DNA from: Anaeramoeba ignava
Taxonomy: Eukaryota; Metamonada; Anaeramoebidae
Assembly: GCA_028826165.1 (NCBI GenBank)
Contig: JAPDFW010000127.1
Coordinates: forward strand, 1-22,500
Direction of reading: 5' to 3'
Length of the DNA: 22,500 nt
Shown here: positions 20,817-22,500 of the stretch, piece after piece
How the letters are laid out: every line of letters starts with the position of its first letter
Numbering within the stretch: the first letter of the stretch is position 1
Translations under genes and position numbers: made by a program
Notes under the pieces: model-generated
Seen by the model: the letters and a program-made list of their open reading frames with translations, nothing else
The model's database searches: none
What the model was told of the DNA's origin: nothing

Positions 20817-22500
20817 TTATTTCCTTTTTCTTTTAATTTTTTGATTATTAAATTTCTTAATTAATAAATCAAATAAATTTGGATTTGTTTGATTTAATTG
20901 AAAATAATCAATTCCAATTTTAATTTCATCAATTATTTCTTGTGTAATTTTCATTCCTTCTTGAATTTGATTTGAATAAATCCAATATTCTAATATTTGA
21001 AATGATTTATCACTTAATTCACTATAATCTGTAACTTTATTTGAAGTATCATTTGTTACAGATAAAAACATTCCTCGATATAATTCACTTCTCATTATTA
21101 ATATTAATTTAGGAAATTTATATTGTTTTTCTTTTCTTTCAATAATAAAATCTTTTTCATTTTCATTTAAATAAATTCTTTCAATTGTTTCTTCAATTTT
21201 TTCATTTGAATTTATAATTTCTTTAATTTCAGAATATAATTTTGGATTTATTTTTCTGTTTGAATAAATCATTTCAAATATTTGATTTGATTCTTTAATT
21301 GATTTTTTTGAAATAATTTCTTGAAGTTTTTCAATTTGGATTTGTTTTTTTAATCTATATTTCAATATTAATTTATGAGCTTCAATTATTTCTCCATTTT
21401 CTATGTTTTAAATGAAATATCACAAAATTCTTTTCTTCTAAATAGTTTTATCAAATCTTCTTCAAGATTGGAAAAAGAAAGAGGAGAATAATAAAGAAAT
21501 GAAGTGTTTTCTCCACAAGAAATGTGATAATTAGAAATTTCTTCATTAAATCTTAATTCAGGAATTTTAATTTGAAATGGAATTGTTTTATGATATTCTT
21601 CTTGTCGATTTGCTAATTGTCCATAGTAGCTTATTCCAAATCCAATTAATTTCCCTTTTTTTGTTAAAATCAAAGTATGAGAAGCTCCAACAGAAATTTC
21701 AAGAATATTATCACCATCATTTTTAAATAAAGATAATTTGATTTCAGTAAATTCATAAGTATTTTGGTTTTTGTTAAGTCCAGTAAATCTATAATCTCCA
21801 GTTGAATAAAGTTTTCTTTTTGGATTTTCATTTTTATTTTGATATTCTTCTTCAATTAACATTATTGAATGAAAATTTCCACATTGAATATCAATTATTT
21901 TGCCTTGTGGAATTTTGATTGTGGTTAATTTTTGAATCTTTGTGTATTTTGGTGATTTTTTTGATTTTCCTAATCCAAGTTGATCATTTTCATTATTTCC
22001 GCAACCAAATAATTTTTGATTTGAATTCAAAAGAAAAACAGAATGTGAATCAGTCCCTGAAAATATTTTAGAAACATTTTTCATCATTAAAATTGGTTTT
22101 TCTGTTTGTATTGGTAATTTTACACCAAATTGACCATAATAATTTGAACCAATTCCATAAACATTTTGATTTGAAGTTAATAAATAAATTGAACTCAAAC
22201 CACAAACAATATCTTCAATTATTCTATCATTTTTATCTTCAATTAATGATGAAATATTGATAAATTCTTTTGGATTTTTTGAATTAATATAAGTTCCTTT
22301 GGCAAATACATTTCCTTCTTTTGTTAAAATAGCTTCATTATGAACACCAACAGATACTTTTTGAATATTTTCAATTTGGATTTTTTCAGGATTTTGATTT
22401 GAATTTGAATATTCTTCATTTAAATATTCTATTGCTTTTCCATTTTCAAAAAGGAAAATTGTTGAAAAATAACCTGATGCAATTTGTTTAATTTGTTTTT
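20817..22500 (-). CDS. RCC1-repeat (seven-bladed propeller) protein with tandem BTB-like domains, 5' partial, one frame break
   Basis: The frame is open from the window end to TAG 21403-21401, then continues in another frame to TAA 20819-20817. The first part has at least six or seven RCC1 blades: GIGSNYYGQFG, GCGNNENDQLGLG, GFGISYYGQL and the strands VSVGVHNEAIL, DIVCGLSSIYLL, ISVGASHTLIL. After FCDISFKT the BTB text resumes one base out of frame as ENGEIIEAHKLILKYR, so one base is missing at 21401-21404. The first BTB is cut short and followed by about 60 helical residues. A second BTB-like segment follows (KDFIIERKEKQYKFPKLILIMRSELYRGMF ... SFQILEYWIYSN, described here in two pieces), with Pro where the conserved His is usual. 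RCC1-BTB proteins are thought to act as scaffolds or cullin-3 adaptors; the substrate is unknown. The N-terminus lies outside the window. No intron was seen. Confidence 0.85.

Noticed and set aside
1-22500. TGA reassigned as a sense codon
   Set aside because: Every complete gene ends in TAA, which would allow it, but no TGA occurs in any conserved coding segment I read except the one in the low-complexity repeat. Trp is encoded by TGG throughout, so there is no support.
1-22500. A functional ubiquitin-autophagy gene cluster (E3 ligase, PROPPIN, deubiquitinase)
   Set aside because: The genes have different orientations and separate promoters, and RasGAP and RCC1-BTB genes are interleaved. Adjacency alone is no evidence of a shared system.

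Overview
The window is nuclear DNA of an extremely AT-rich, intron-bearing protist. The evidence is split genes with GT-AG introns, TAA as the stop of every complete gene, and eukaryote-only families: an RNF213-like E3 ligase, RasGAP/CH/PH, a PROPPIN, a USP9X-type deubiquitinase and RCC1-BTB. The Asn/Glu/Gln/Lys-rich low-complexity tracts, RCC1-BTB architecture and satellite-filled introns resemble what I know of anaerobic amoebae such as Anaeramoeba. That placement is an inference (about 50%); another amoebozoan-like protist is possible. I see no bacterial, viral, CRISPR, tRNA or rRNA features.

Layout: (1) 1-2285 +, the 3' part of an RNF213-like gene. (2) 2281-2983, a hexanucleotide satellite. 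(3) 3114-7434 -, an eight-exon CH-RasGAP-PH gene. (4) A very short divergent promoter at about 7435-7499. (5) 7456-10273 +, a seven-exon PROPPIN (WIPI/Atg18) gene whose second intron is a 1.3-kb TTTAA satellite. (6) A 161-bp convergent 3' region. (7) 10435-20605 -, a five-exon giant USP9X/FAM-like deubiquitinase of about 3,077 residues. (8) 20817 to the window end -, an RCC1-repeat protein with tandem BTB-like regions, 5' end outside the window.

I reconstructed the splice junctions by hand. Introns without satellites are 59-184 nt and most are under 100 nt. The three long introns (652, 1389, 622 nt) are filled by tandem arrays of different unit length (11, 5 and about 24 bp). Coding sequence also carries hexamer-derived Asn-Gln/Asn-Glu tracts, one of them between the Cys and His boxes of the USP catalytic domain.

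Four of the five genes contain at least one single-nucleotide frame break in otherwise clearly conserved coding sequence: RNF213-like near 872-879, PROPPIN at 9824-9829, USP at 16922-16925, RCC1-BTB at 21401-21404. The USP gene also has one in-frame TGA inside a repeat. Most breaks lie at short A-runs, so homopolymer sequencing error is the plainest explanation; programmed frameshifting is the interesting alternative. I see no operon-like logic. The ubiquitin ligase, deubiquitinase and autophagy protein could meet in ubiquitin/autophagy biology, but their adjacency alone does not show that.
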